The notes: a model not told the origin generated them from the letters alone. A stretch of 64,000 nucleotides of DNA from Gammaproteobacteria bacterium LSUCC0096 (GCA_008087055.1 VIEA01000001.1:1178014-1242013), one strand, 5' to 3'. Positions 17,247 through 26,470 are shown, counted from the stretch's first letter. Numbers and translations are program-made.

Positions 17247-18507
17247 CTATTTCTATCTCGACCACGTTTAAAGCTAGTTGCGCCATCATCTCACTCCGTT
17301 CTCGACTGTCAGATGACACAATAACGTATCCGAACCGATCTGAATGCTTTTGAATAACTGGCTGATTTTCCCCAGGCTTCCTAAACAAGTCATACTGCAA
17401 TAACCCGGGCACAGCTAACAATTTATCCTCTCCTTCGATACCTTTCACCGTCCCACTGGGTGGGAACCAATACCGGATACACGTACTTTTATTTTTAGTG
17501 GCCACCAACATTTCTTTCGGCACTGGGCGACCAAGCGCCATAAGTATCTGAATTGTAATTAAGTCTATGCCTCGAGCCTCTGGAATCTGATGCGATGAAA
17601 ACCAACCGCCAGACAATCTCGGGGCGAGCTCGATGATCATCGGCCGACCATCATCGGACATCACTAGGTCGCCTTTCAAAATCCCATCATTGAAGTTTAA
17701 GGCCAAAGCAGCATCTTTTAATACTTTATCAATAGCGCATTCTAATGAATGAGGATACTGGTCCCAGATAGTCCCGCCGTCCTCGATAATATGAGGGCGG
17801 AACTCGTCAAGTCTTGAGTAATTCCTCTCTGCTATCCCACAGGTGGTAAGCCGCCCTTCTATAATCACTGACTCTGTGGAATACTGAACTCCACCAATGA
17901 ACTCTTCGCATAATATCCCAGGAATTTTTGAGGCATTAGACGATTTCTGCCAAGCTAGTTCCAGATCAGAATTATGATCGACCAACACAACACCTAACGA
18001 TCCTCTACCGTCCCTAGGCTTAAGCACGAACCTGCTATCTACTCCAGTCGTTAGGAACCAACCTTCAAACTCTTTATAATTTTTGAAATACCAATACTTG
18101 GGACTTAAAATCCCTCCGTGTTGCATGATTCGCTTGAACTCTAGCTTATCACTAAATTTTTCGACTACTTCTGGGCTATGTCCGGGCAAATTAAAAAATT
18201 CTGCAACGCGAGCGACCGAGTAAGGTACATCATTAGCGGCTGTAGTAACCCCGGCGAAATTCAAACCGGAAAGATGCAGAGTTTTGAGCTTACCCAACAA
18301 TAACTCGATATCTCTTACGGACGCAATTACCTTATAGTCACTAAGCTGGAGCCCTGGAGCACAAGCATCTCTATCTACTCCGATAATGGCGCATCCCATA
18401 GCTTTTGCTTTCTCATAGCAAGGCACTTGCTCTATCCCAGCCCCAAGGATGATCAAAACCGGCTTATCAATTGATGAAGCACCGGATGTCGAAGTCAGTA
18501 TATTCAT
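17236..18507 (-). CDS. ATP-grasp carboxylate-amine ligase
   Basis: A 423-residue protein with a Rossmann-like preATP-grasp domain (ILGAGIEQVPCYEKAKAMG) followed by an ATP-grasp fold: FVLKPRDGRGSLGVVLV (Lys and the glycine-rich loop, about 170), a lid region CEEFIGGVQYSTE, and a metal-binding end MIIELAPRLSGG. The family joins a carboxylate, as acyl phosphate, to an amine. No biotin-carboxylase or carbamoyl-phosphate context is present. Its partner genes here include an SDR, a radical SAM protein and a second ATP-grasp gene, so it probably attaches a carboxylic acid or amino acid to an amino sugar. The substrate is not known. Confidence 0.75.
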   Translation of the reverse strand: MNILTSTSGASSIDKPVLIILGAGIEQVPCYEKAKAMGCAIIGVDRDACAPGLQLSDYKVIASVRDIELLLGKLKTLHLSGLNFAGVTTAANDVPYSVARVAEFFNLPGHSPEVVEKFSDKLEFKRIMQHGGILSPKYWYFKNYKEFEGWFLTTGVDSRFVLKPRDGRGSLGVVLVDHNSDLELAWQKSSNASKIPGILCEEFIGGVQYSTESVIIEGRLTTCGIAERNYSRLDEFRPHIIEDGGTIWDQYPHSLECAIDKVLKDAALALNFNDGILKGDLVMSDDGRPMIIELAPRLSGGWFSSHQIPEARGIDLITIQILMALGRPVPKEMLVATKNKSTCIRYWFPPSGTVKGIEGEDKLLAVPGLLQYDLFRKPGENQPVIQKHSDRFGYVIVSSDSRERSEMMAQLALNVVEIEIDDM

Positions 18508-19247
18508 TGCTGACCACCACTTACCTCGATCACTTGGCCTGAAATATAAGAAGACTTATCCGAAATCAAAAACTCAATTACGTGACCAATTTCTGACGGG
18601 GTAGCCATCCGTTTCATTGGCAAACTATCAAGCAATGAAGCACCGAGCTCAGCTGACAAAGCAATCTCCTCATCGATCATGTTAGTATCGACTAAACCAG
18701 GCGCGATAGCATTTACTCGAACGTTTTGGCCGATATAGATTTTAGATAATGATTTCGACAAACAGATTAAAGCTGCCTTTGCACAAGCATAATGAACTTG
18801 GAAGACCCCTCCTTTGATTCCGGACACCGATGCAACATTAACGATCGAACCACCCCCGTGCTTTATAAACGAAGGAATAAGATTTTGACTCAAAAACATC
18901 GCTGCCTTTAAGTTTATGTCAAAAACGCGATCCCACCGATCCTCTGTTATTTGCGAGTAAGCGACCCGATCAGCTAACCCCGCGTTGTTTACGAGCGAAT
19001 CAAACCGTAATTCATCGAGCTCAGCATCTGTGAAAACACACTGACTCCAATCAGCGTCTAGGAAATCTATGTAACGAGTTCCGAGATAACAATTGCGCCC
19101 GATTAAATAAAGTCTCAAGTCTTCCAAAAATTGACTTTGTTGGCGCGCAACTAAATATATCTGATGGCCTGCCTCAGCCAAGGTCTTTGCGGTGGCCCTA
19201 CCAATACCCCCACCCGCACCTGTTAGGAGCACTCGTTTTTTAGACAT
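18504..19247 (-). CDS. Short-chain dehydrogenase/reductase (classical SDR)
   Basis: A classical SDR with the cofactor motif LLTGAGGGIGRA, NNAG (about residue 87), the catalytic Ser in VNVASVSG, the YACAK Tyr-Lys pair and the PG-motif IAPGLVDT, ending in GQVIEVSGG. Length and motifs are full. The preference for NADPH or NADH cannot be judged reliably. I start it at the ATG at 19247; a TTG at 19271 would add eight residues and a 20 bp overlap. It lies between the ATP-grasp and radical SAM genes and probably reduces or oxidises the intermediate they make. It resembles FabG-like enzymes, but its context argues against fatty-acid synthesis. Confidence 0.82.
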   Translation of the reverse strand: MSKKRVLLTGAGGGIGRATAKTLAEAGHQIYLVARQQSQFLEDLRLYLIGRNCYLGTRYIDFLDADWSQCVFTDAELDELRFDSLVNNAGLADRVAYSQITEDRWDRVFDINLKAAMFLSQNLIPSFIKHGGGSIVNVASVSGIKGGVFQVHYACAKAALICLSKSLSKIYIGQNVRVNAIAPGLVDTNMIDEEIALSAELGASLLDSLPMKRMATPSEIGHVIEFLISDKSSYISGQVIEVSGGQQ

Positions 19248-19251
19248 TCTT

Positions 19252-20244
19252 CTACAGAACTCGTTCAGCAACTGCCACTTCAGTATTGCACGACTCGCAC
19301 ATTTTCATCTTCCTTCCATTCATAACAGACTGTCGGAACGATTGATAATCAGGTTTGTCCCAGATTTCTTGCAAGCTTTCACGAACAACATTACCAAATG
19401 AATTCTTCGCATGAACATCAAAACAACAACTTGCCGTATCGCCATCAGATGTAATTACGGCATTCTGAATTTCAGGACACGTGGCCACGTTTCCAGATTG
19501 CCCTCTAAGCACCAACTGACCATCAATCAGATCATACCTTCGCACTTCATCGTCTGAATAAAACGTCGATACGTTATCAACAAACTCCTCGTTGGCAGTG
19601 TCTTTGAAAACCATTAAAGATTTTAAATAGCCACAATCTACTCCCAAACTCTTGCAAAGTTCTGTGAATTCTTCCTTTTCATTTTCGTTTTGGCTCGTCA
19701 CGATCATCTGCATTTCAACGTACGGTTTATTATCGTTCATCTCATTCCTGATTCGTATAAAATTTCTAACGTTCTCGATGACGCGGTCAAACTTTCCACC
19801 AACTCTAATGAGCTCGTAAGATTCTTTTCGTGCACCATCAAGCGAAATTATTAAACGATCTAGCCCTGCCTTTATAAGCTGTTGGGATTTTTTGTCTGTA
19901 AGAGCCATACCATTAGAGTGAATAACAGACGGGATGCCACAGTGCTTCAGATAGCTGATCATCTGGGAAATATTTTTATTCAACAACGGTTCTCCGCTGT
20001 AAGTGAAGCAAATTTGAAAATTGAATTTCCCGTTTATTTTATCGATAAAAGATTTAAAAGAATCGAAATCCATCTCTTTTTTTTCTCTATCGTCTAGAAC
20101 TGATTCACCGGGTATATAACATGGGCACATAACGCACCGCATATTACAGTCCGCGTGAACTTCTATATAGATGGATCGAGGATACTCTTTATTCTCCCGC
20201 AAAAAATCGGACAGATACTGTTTATATTCATCATAACTTTTCAT
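19252..20244 (-). CDS. Radical SAM protein with SPASM-type C-terminus
   Basis: The N-terminal part carries the radical SAM cluster motif CNMRCVMC (Cys33, Cys37, Cys40), then a FTYSGEPLLNK element and HSNGMALT, all typical. The C-terminus has further cysteines (CPEIQN, CCFDVH, MCESC) in a SPASM/Twitch-like arrangement, suggesting auxiliary iron-sulfur clusters. The family does radical epimerisation, dehydrogenation, C-C bond formation or similar on peptides and sugars. The protein has no leader-peptide-binding RRE domain and no precursor peptide is nearby, so a sugar or small-molecule substrate is more likely than a RiPP. Four-base overlap with the upstream ATP-grasp gene implies co-translation. 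Confidence 0.85.
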   Translation of the reverse strand: MKSYDEYKQYLSDFLRENKEYPRSIYIEVHADCNMRCVMCPCYIPGESVLDDREKKEMDFDSFKSFIDKINGKFNFQICFTYSGEPLLNKNISQMISYLKHCGIPSVIHSNGMALTDKKSQQLIKAGLDRLIISLDGARKESYELIRVGGKFDRVIENVRNFIRIRNEMNDNKPYVEMQMIVTSQNENEKEEFTELCKSLGVDCGYLKSLMVFKDTANEEFVDNVSTFYSDDEVRRYDLIDGQLVLRGQSGNVATCPEIQNAVITSDGDTASCCFDVHAKNSFGNVVRESLQEIWDKPDYQSFRQSVMNGRKMKMCESCNTEVAVAERVL

Positions 20245-21305
20245 TTGATCACAATTTCCTCTTGGAAAACCTCATCGACAAATAAATGATACACGTTTAC
20301 GTCATAGTTACTTTTCTCAGTCCCATACAAAGAAGCCCTTAGCTCAACAAATCTTGGCGCATGCGTGGCAACTAACTTTGACTCATCGACCTCTTGCTCG
20401 CCAATCGAACTTAAATAAAATTCCCAAGGATCTATCCCTAAGGATAATGGAATTATGCGAGTTAGACCTATTTCACCGTGAAATCTAGGCCCCACTTCCA
20501 AAAGATAAATTTGATCATCTATCATTGAATAAATAACGTCTGCTTTTACTGGAGAGTTTCTGACATCCAATTTGCGACAGACTTGCTCAAACATTTCGAA
20601 AGCCCGCTCAACAATACCATCTTCTATGTTCGGAGGTGAAATGACCGAGCTTTGAACGAAAGAGTTATTAGCCGTAGCAAAGGCCCGCTGCACAGCCCCC
20701 ATGCGATAAAATGAGCTTCCGACCATCATCCCATTCAGGTCTAAACAAATCCCGTCTACAACTTGCTCAATAACTAAGCCAGACTCATATGCCGCAGCTT
20801 CATCATAAAATTTCCTCAAGTCCGCAGGTGTTTTAGCAGAATAAATACCTCGACTGCTCGACAAATTAGGCACTTTCACGACAACACCATTTGGAGCACC
20901 ATCAAAAAAATCTACGGCATCAGAAAAATCTCGGGGCACAATCCCTGGCGTTAAGGGTAGATCATATTTCGAAGCAAGATCGCGTAATTTAATCTTGTCT
21001 TCTGAAGCTACGGCAAACTCCATTGATGCATGCGGCAAGCCCAACATTTCCTGTATCTTTGCCACTGCGATATTTCTATCGGTCGAGGAATACACCGCCT
21101 TTGGCTTATACTTCTGAGCAATATTCAGTAACGCGGGGTAATCATCTGCTGACACATTAAAAAAATGCTCCACATGCTCAGCCCCTAACGCTTCAGGGTC
21201 AATATCTGTTCCAATCAGAGCATAGCCTCTCTCAGCCGTCTTCCGCATTAACGGTATCGACGCTCTCGAGACCCCTATGAACATAAAAAATGATTTTTCA
21301 ATCAA
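20241..21305 (-). CDS. ATP-grasp ligase (second copy)
   Basis: A second ATP-grasp enzyme of 354 residues. After a Rossmann-like start (FIGVSRASIPLMRKTAERGY) come GVVVKVPNLSSSRGIYS (ATP-binding Lys and loop, about 150), LVIEQVVDGICLDLNG and a metal site IYLLEVGPRFHGEIG. It is clearly distinct in sequence from the one at 17236-18507. The start is a TTG, supported by AGGTG about 7 bases upstream. It overlaps the radical SAM gene and follows the class III aminotransferase gene by 6 bp, so the four enzymes probably form one short pathway. It may ligate the amine or acid made by the aminotransferase. Confidence 0.75.
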   Translation of the reverse strand: MIEKSFFMFIGVSRASIPLMRKTAERGYALIGTDIDPEALGAEHVEHFFNVSADDYPALLNIAQKYKPKAVYSSTDRNIAVAKIQEMLGLPHASMEFAVASEDKIKLRDLASKYDLPLTPGIVPRDFSDAVDFFDGAPNGVVVKVPNLSSSRGIYSAKTPADLRKFYDEAAAYESGLVIEQVVDGICLDLNGMMVGSSFYRMGAVQRAFATANNSFVQSSVISPPNIEDGIVERAFEMFEQVCRKLDVRNSPVKADVIYSMIDDQIYLLEVGPRFHGEIGLTRIIPLSLGIDPWEFYLSSIGEQEVDESKLVATHAPRFVELRASLYGTEKSNYDVNVYHLFVDEVFQEEIVIK

Positions 21306-21311
21306 CTGCTT

Positions 21312-22637
21312 TCACCTAGTTAGACGCCCGAACGAGGCGATCCTATTCTCTTGTCTTGACAGATCAGCGCCATCTGACAGCTCCGAAAAAACTTGATCCA
21401 CCGCTTGCGCGTAATCTAATAAGTCTCCTTCAGCATGCGCCACACTAGGCCTAAACTGCGATCCTGCCAAAAACCCAAGCTGAAGCATAGATATAGTGAA
21501 AAAGGTTTCACGCTCATAGCTTTCGTCTCCAACGAATCCAAACGACGGGAGCGGATCTATCCCTGACACATTTATGGGAATCGAGTACTTCAAACTAGCA
21601 TTACGCCAGCACTCTTTAATAACCCGTCCTGTTCTACATAACTTTTCACCAGCATTTTCTTTTTGAAACTTCTCAGTGGTTGCTATAGCCGCAGCAAGAC
21701 CAGTTCGCTCTGTCCAATTAGTACTTGAAACAAATGTCTTTTTCACGAATCCAGCGGTGTGACGATCTACCAAAACTGCCGCTATAGGATAACCGTTACC
21801 GAGTGCTTTAGCCAAAACAGAGATATCTGGCTCGACATTTAAAATTCTGTGCATACCACCAACACAACACCTGTATCCAGACGTAATCTCGTCGAAAATA
21901 ACCTTAGCTCCGATATCATGAGCAAATTTTATTAAGTCGGTGAGATACCCGCTTTCAGCTGCTACTCCGCGTGCAGGCTCTATTATAACGGCTGCCACCT
22001 CTTTTTCTCGCCCACTGCAAGCCTTCTTCAAGTGATCAATATCATTTGCCTTGAATGGAATAGCCGTCAGAGCTAAAGCTTTCGGTACGCCGAGAGGCTC
22101 GAGACCTGGCATTAAATGACCGTTCAAGCTGTCTTGCCCAGCGTGATTAGCTGACAGATACCAATCGTGCCAACCGTGATACCCACTAAAAAGCACTAAT
22201 TCTCTATCCGTAGAAGCTCGCGCAAATCTGACGGCCATTGCCATAGCCTCCCCACCGGACTTCGCAAAACGAACACCGGATGCATGACTGTGAAGCCCCA
22301 CCAATAGTTCGGCCAATTCCAATTCATCGATGCTGTTCAGCGTGCTCGAAACCCCGTTTAAGACTCCGTCAATAACCGCCTTGTCAACATAATCATCTGC
22401 GTAACCAAAAATACAAGCGCCGACAGACATATTGGAAAAATCTTGGAATTCCCTTCCATCTAAATCCCATATGGAAATTCCTTTCGCCTTGCTATAATAG
22501 GCTGGCCACACGTTCGGAGCATAAAGCTCCGACCTCTTTGAAAAAAGCTGCGTTTTACCAGGCACTAGGCCTTCGTTGTTAAAATACCGATTAACACCTG
22601 TTGAGTTACATAACGACTCAAGCGAATATTTAATCAT
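21312..22637 (-). CDS. Class III aminotransferase (glutamate-1-semialdehyde-aminomutase-like)
   Basis: A PLP enzyme of 441 residues with fold-type I class III features: the phosphate loop SGGEAMAMAVRFAR (127-140), GYHGWHDW (152-159), FDEITSGYR (Asp249 for the pyridine nitrogen) and the Schiff-base Lys277 in LAKALGNGYPIAAV. The similarity is to the HemL-like branch, which moves amino groups between adjacent carbons or transaminates. It is not expected to make heme here, since no hem context exists. It may make an unusual amino acid or diamine that one of the ATP-grasp enzymes then attaches to a sugar. This functional step is inference. Confidence 0.85.
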   Translation of the reverse strand: MIKYSLESLCNSTGVNRYFNNEGLVPGKTQLFSKRSELYAPNVWPAYYSKAKGISIWDLDGREFQDFSNMSVGACIFGYADDYVDKAVIDGVLNGVSSTLNSIDELELAELLVGLHSHASGVRFAKSGGEAMAMAVRFARASTDRELVLFSGYHGWHDWYLSANHAGQDSLNGHLMPGLEPLGVPKALALTAIPFKANDIDHLKKACSGREKEVAAVIIEPARGVAAESGYLTDLIKFAHDIGAKVIFDEITSGYRCCVGGMHRILNVEPDISVLAKALGNGYPIAAVLVDRHTAGFVKKTFVSSTNWTERTGLAAAIATTEKFQKENAGEKLCRTGRVIKECWRNASLKYSIPINVSGIDPLPSFGFVGDESYERETFFTISMLQLGFLAGSQFRPSVAHAEGDLLDYAQAVDQVFSELSDGADLSRQENRIASFGRLTR

Positions 22638-23391
22638 TATCCAACTCCAAAGATCTCAAATATCCTTCATTCCTGATGATACCGGCATTCAAGTTCATTA
22701 CGTCTGGCATTATCTTTATCACACCGTTGATTGTAGGCCAATCAGCATAGATGATTGATCCAAAATCTCGCTCGATGCGGCTAACCAGCTGTCTCACCAC
22801 CACAAGATCCACTGGTTCATCAACCGTCAACCTCAGGTTCGATAGTCCAATAAACTTTTGAACGCCAAGCACTTTAAAATCCGATTCGTTTTTAAGCATA
22901 AAAGGGCACACATGCTCTCGTTCTGAACGCAAAACCGCTGATTCATGGGCTCTTTTTAGCGCATCATAACTGAACACAGTGCAGTCCAACCCATCTGGAA
23001 ATTCACCGTCCAAACCGACTAAATCATGGGAGCCACTCAAAAAAATTTCACATAATTCATCAATTAACGATGGGTCTACCAGAGGACAGTCACCCGTTAT
23101 TCGAACAATAGCATCAGCACCATAGGATGACGCACACTCATAATATCTACTCAACACATCAGACAACGATCCGCGAAAACATAGATAACCTCGACTGGCG
23201 CACCACGCAGATAAAACATCATCCGAAGGGTCACTGGAAGTCGCCACAATGACTTCACCAACAAGACTTGCCCGCGAAACACGCTGTACCACACAATCCA
23301 AAACCGTCAACCCCTCCACTAACGATTTTAATACTTTCCCGGGCAACCTACTCGAAGACATCCTTGCCTGAATAATCGCTGAAAACTTCAT
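22630..23391 (-). CDS. SpsF/NeuA-like cytidylyltransferase for a nonulosonic acid
   Basis: A nucleotidyltransferase of the SpsF group. It has the N-terminal substrate loop AIIQARMSSSRLPGKVLK, the RGSLSDVLSRYYECA region and RITGDCPLVD with the metal-binding Asp. The SpsF group gives CMP-nonulosonic acids, as the pseudaminic-type synthases do. I start it at the ATG at 23391, giving an ATGA overlap with the aldo/keto reductase gene; the ATG at 23406 would add five residues. It sits within the same run as PseB and PseC, so it is the likely CMP-activating step of the pathway, although its sequence cannot show which acid it uses. Confidence 0.82.
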   Translation of the reverse strand: MKFSAIIQARMSSSRLPGKVLKSLVEGLTVLDCVVQRVSRASLVGEVIVATSSDPSDDVLSAWCASRGYLCFRGSLSDVLSRYYECASSYGADAIVRITGDCPLVDPSLIDELCEIFLSGSHDLVGLDGEFPDGLDCTVFSYDALKRAHESAVLRSEREHVCPFMLKNESDFKVLGVQKFIGLSNLRLTVDEPVDLVVVRQLVSRIERDFGSIIYADWPTINGVIKIMPDVMNLNAGIIRNEGYLRSLELDND

Positions 23392-24254
23392 ACACTCAAA
23401 CACCATCTGCGAGGATCAACGAGGGAGCAAGGACCTTCGCCAAAATAAGGCACAGAAAGAGGTTGAAGACTCTCGTAGGAAAAGATATGAGCGAGCTGAG
23501 CAGGAGAGTTAGCCCCGATTACGATATCCTGCAAAATATCTTGAGACCGAGCCCATGACAAACAGGCAAATACTGGATCCACATCATTCTCACGAACCCA
23601 GTTGTACCAAGATTGAAGTTCACTAAATTTTTTGAAATATCTTGGTAGATCAGCAAAAGAGTCTACCAATAAAATGCCCTGCAAAAAAACCGATCGCGCA
23701 TCGACTTTAATATTCAATTCTTTATAAGTATTTTTATTCAAGTGCGAAACAAATCTATTGTCGAATATATTCAGTGGAACTTGTAATATATTGGCAATTT
23801 CAAAACTCCCCTGCCATCTTAGGATTTCATCACTATACAGCGAAAAACCAACCTCTTCAGCAAAGCCAAGATCAAGTATTGCTGTAAATATTGAGTTAAC
23901 GGCTGGAATATCACTAGGGCGAAGTTGATACGCATCATGAATCATCAACTTTTGGAAATTTGAAACTCTCAACGTAGTTAAATCGAATTCAAGTTCGCGC
24001 AGAACCGATATGCATTTCCTAACCCTCCCACCTTCAAAAATTGAAAACTTTGAAGATACCAAAAAATCATTCATTCCGTACTCACCAAGTATTTTATGGC
24101 AATCTCCGTATGAATGAGCCGTATCCAGATAGTTAATTTTCCATTTTTTTGCCATTTCTAATATAGAAAAACATTGATCATAAGATAATGACTTAACTTC
24201 ATTAGTCACACCGTAAGACTGTCCAAACTGGGCACAACCGAGACTTAAGCTCAT
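23388..24254 (-). CDS. Aldo/keto reductase
   Basis: A TIM-barrel NAD(P)H aldo/keto reductase, 288 residues long. The catalytic tetrad is visible: Asp44 and Tyr49 in YLDTAHSYGD, Lys69 in VSSKFS and a His in LMIHDAY. Nothing suggests membrane association. It lies directly after PseC, and overlaps both neighbours. Aldo/keto reductases are found in several nonulosonic-acid loci, where they may reduce a keto intermediate or a side-chain precursor. Its substrate here is unknown. Confidence 0.85.
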   Translation of the reverse strand: MSLSLGCAQFGQSYGVTNEVKSLSYDQCFSILEMAKKWKINYLDTAHSYGDCHKILGEYGMNDFLVSSKFSIFEGGRVRKCISVLRELEFDLTTLRVSNFQKLMIHDAYQLRPSDIPAVNSIFTAILDLGFAEEVGFSLYSDEILRWQGSFEIANILQVPLNIFDNRFVSHLNKNTYKELNIKVDARSVFLQGILLVDSFADLPRYFKKFSELQSWYNWVRENDVDPVFACLSWARSQDILQDIVIGANSPAQLAHIFSYESLQPLSVPYFGEGPCSLVDPRRWCLSV

Positions 24255-25417
24255 TTAAAAAAACTTTTTATTTGATCTATGGAGTACTCTAAGTGCAAAT
24301 CAGAGAGACTTGGGAATATAGGGAGAGAAACAGTCTTATTAAAATGTATCTCAGAGTTAGTGCAATACCCCTTAACAAAACCTAAAGACTTGTAGTAGGG
24401 ATGCCTGTAAATTGGAATATAGTGAATGTTTACGCCTAATCCTTGCCCTTTCAAATATTTGTATAAATTATTTCTGTTATTCGTTCGAATACAAAAGAGA
24501 TGATGAGCTGAGTTTTTCTCATTATCAAAAAACTCTATTGGTAAACTAGACAATTCTTCCCTATACACGGCTTGAATTTGAGTACGCCTCTTGATGAAAG
24601 ACTCAATTTTTCTCAACTGCGTCAACCCGAGTGAAGCGCTAATATCATTCATCCTATAATTAAAGCCTAGATCGACTTGAGCATAATTCCATATTTCTTC
24701 TGTAGGTGATGAACGACCGGTTTCATAATCTCGGACGATGCCGTGTGATCTAAAACGTCCGAGTTTAGCGGCCATATCTGAACAATTGGTTGTGACACAA
24801 CCACCCTCGCCCGTTGTGATGGGCTTTACAGGATGGAAGCTAAAGACAACGGCTTCGGAATAGTTATTCGAGCCAATCGGTTTGCTGGCGAACGAGCCAC
24901 CCAGTGCATGAGAAGCATCTTCAATAATTTTAAATCCGTACTCTTGCTTAAGCTCATGGATTCGGTCCATTTGAGCTGAAAATCCTGCGAAGTGCACAAC
25001 TATTATGACTTTAGGTAATTTTCCGCCGACCCTTGCTTCCAGAAGTTTTGCTGCTAGGAGATCAACACAAATGTTACCCGACTTTAAATCGATGTCACAA
25101 AAATCTACATCGCCCCCCAAATATCTTACACAATTTGCTGAGGCGACGAAGGAGTTTGCAGACGTCCAAACGCTGTCTCCCGCGCCAACACCTAGAGCCC
25201 AACAAGCAGCATGAAGAGCACTTGTTGCGCTATTGAACGCAACGCAATAAGAGGCATGCACGTATTCACTCAAAGCTTTTTCAAATTGTGGTACGCGTTC
25301 ACCTTGAGTAAGGTTTGGCGACCTTAAGCAATCCACGACCCCAGCAATATCATCTTCGCCGATCGTCTGACATCCATAGGGAATATACAGCTTAGACGAA
25401 TTTTCAAGCGTACCCAT
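24251..25417 (-). CDS. pseC: PseC-like UDP-4-keto-6-deoxy-HexNAc aminotransferase
   Basis: A DegT-family PLP aminotransferase of 388 residues with closest resemblance to PseC: SFHPVKPITTGEGG carries the Schiff-base Lys198, and EDASHALGG carries Asp167. PseC aminates UDP-2-acetamido-2,6-dideoxy-beta-L-arabino-hexos-4-ulose, made by PseB, to the 4-amino altrosamine. The gene overlaps the PseB gene by 14 bp, the usual neighbour pair. The normal next step is N-acetylation by PseH, but no GNAT-type PseH gene is in the locus. Confidence in the family is high; that the product is exactly pseudaminic is less sure. Confidence 0.88.
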   Translation of the reverse strand: MGTLENSSKLYIPYGCQTIGEDDIAGVVDCLRSPNLTQGERVPQFEKALSEYVHASYCVAFNSATSALHAACWALGVGAGDSVWTSANSFVASANCVRYLGGDVDFCDIDLKSGNICVDLLAAKLLEARVGGKLPKVIIVVHFAGFSAQMDRIHELKQEYGFKIIEDASHALGGSFASKPIGSNNYSEAVVFSFHPVKPITTGEGGCVTTNCSDMAAKLGRFRSHGIVRDYETGRSSPTEEIWNYAQVDLGFNYRMNDISASLGLTQLRKIESFIKRRTQIQAVYREELSSLPIEFFDNEKNSAHHLFCIRTNNRNNLYKYLKGQGLGVNIHYIPIYRHPYYKSLGFVKGYCTNSEIHFNKTVSLPIFPSLSDLHLEYSIDQIKSFFK

Positions 25418-26396
25418 TATCTCGAGCCCACATTAGCAGTTGACTAGTTGTCATAACTTCTTCACACGATGAACTATCAAAGCATGAAGCCTTTGTAGGT
25501 TTACCGAGTTGAAGCCGTGAATGATTCTTATCCCACGGGACAGATTGCGGATAAACAATAAAATAATTTTCGTATTCGTGTGCACATTGGGCTTCCTCTG
25601 GCATCAATAAAGCTTCATGCAGTTTCTCACCCGGCCTAATGCCGATTAAATCATGCCTACAGCCAGGCGCTATAGCCTTGGCCACATCAACAACGCGCAT
25701 ACTAGGGACTTTCCGAATGAATATATCACCGCCTATGGAGTTTGCCATTGCAAATAAAACAGATTCGGCAGCTTCGTCCAAAGTAATCATAAACCGGGTC
25801 ATACGCTCATCCGTTATTGTGACTACTCCTGTATTTTTCTGGTCAAAAAATAATGGAATGACCGATCCTCTGGAACCCATAACATTGCCGTAGCGAACAA
25901 CAGAAAATTTTGTCCTTCCGCTTGCCGAGTAGCTATTAGCGGCTACAAAAATTTTGTCTGACGCCAACTTCGTAGCCCCGTATAAATTAGCAGGGTTACA
26001 GGCTTTATCTGTAGATAATGCTATAACTCGATGAACGCCACGATCTATAGCAGCATCAACTACATTCATCGCGCCTACAATATTCGTTTTAATACACTCA
26101 AAGGGGTTGTATTCAGCCAGCGGAACTATCTTTGAGGCTGCGGCATGGATCACTATATCGATGCCGTCGAAAGCTCTAAGCAGTCGTTCTTTGTCACGCA
26201 CATCTCCCAGGAAAAACCGCAGTCTCGATTCAGTTTCATAATTCCTGGCCATTTCCCATTGTTTCATCTCATCCCGAGAGTAGACTACCACCCTTGAAAC
26301 TTCAGATTTCCCCAACAACTGCTCAACGAAATGTTTTCCAAACGACCCTGTCCCACCAGTTATCAGAACCGATTTCCCGCGGCAAAAATCAAACAT
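25404..26396 (-). CDS. pseB: PseB-like UDP-GlcNAc 4,6-dehydratase (inverting)
   Basis: An SDR of 330 residues. It has the NAD(P) motif ITGGTGSFGK, the active-site string LSTDKACNPANLYGATK with Asp/Lys and the YxxxK pair, VRYGNVMGSRGSVIP, and the C-terminal IRPGEKLHE found in PseB and its relatives. PseB converts UDP-GlcNAc to UDP-2-acetamido-2,6-dideoxy-beta-L-arabino-hexos-4-ulose, the first step to pseudaminic acid. A 74 bp gap separates it from the WbpM-like gene upstream, one of the larger gaps in the operon. It keeps a Tyr at the catalytic position, unlike the WbpM-like protein with a Met. Confidence 0.9.
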   Translation of the reverse strand: MFDFCRGKSVLITGGTGSFGKHFVEQLLGKSEVSRVVVYSRDEMKQWEMARNYETESRLRFFLGDVRDKERLLRAFDGIDIVIHAAASKIVPLAEYNPFECIKTNIVGAMNVVDAAIDRGVHRVIALSTDKACNPANLYGATKLASDKIFVAANSYSASGRTKFSVVRYGNVMGSRGSVIPLFFDQKNTGVVTITDERMTRFMITLDEAAESVLFAMANSIGGDIFIRKVPSMRVVDVAKAIAPGCRHDLIGIRPGEKLHEALLMPEEAQCAHEYENYFIVYPQSVPWDKNHSRLQLGKPTKASCFDSSSCEEVMTTSQLLMWARDNGYA

Positions 26397-26470
26397 TTAT
26401 CAATACCCCAAATATCACAAACTCACCCATCTAAATCCTATGCACAACCAGAACTCCTAAACCGATCGCC

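Noticed and set aside
19252-20244. RiPP maturase with a peptide substrate
   Set aside because: No precursor peptide, RRE domain or peptidase gene near; neighbours are sugar and ligase enzymes.
21312-22637. HemL for tetrapyrrole synthesis
   Set aside because: No heme genes and the setting is a nonulosonic-acid operon.
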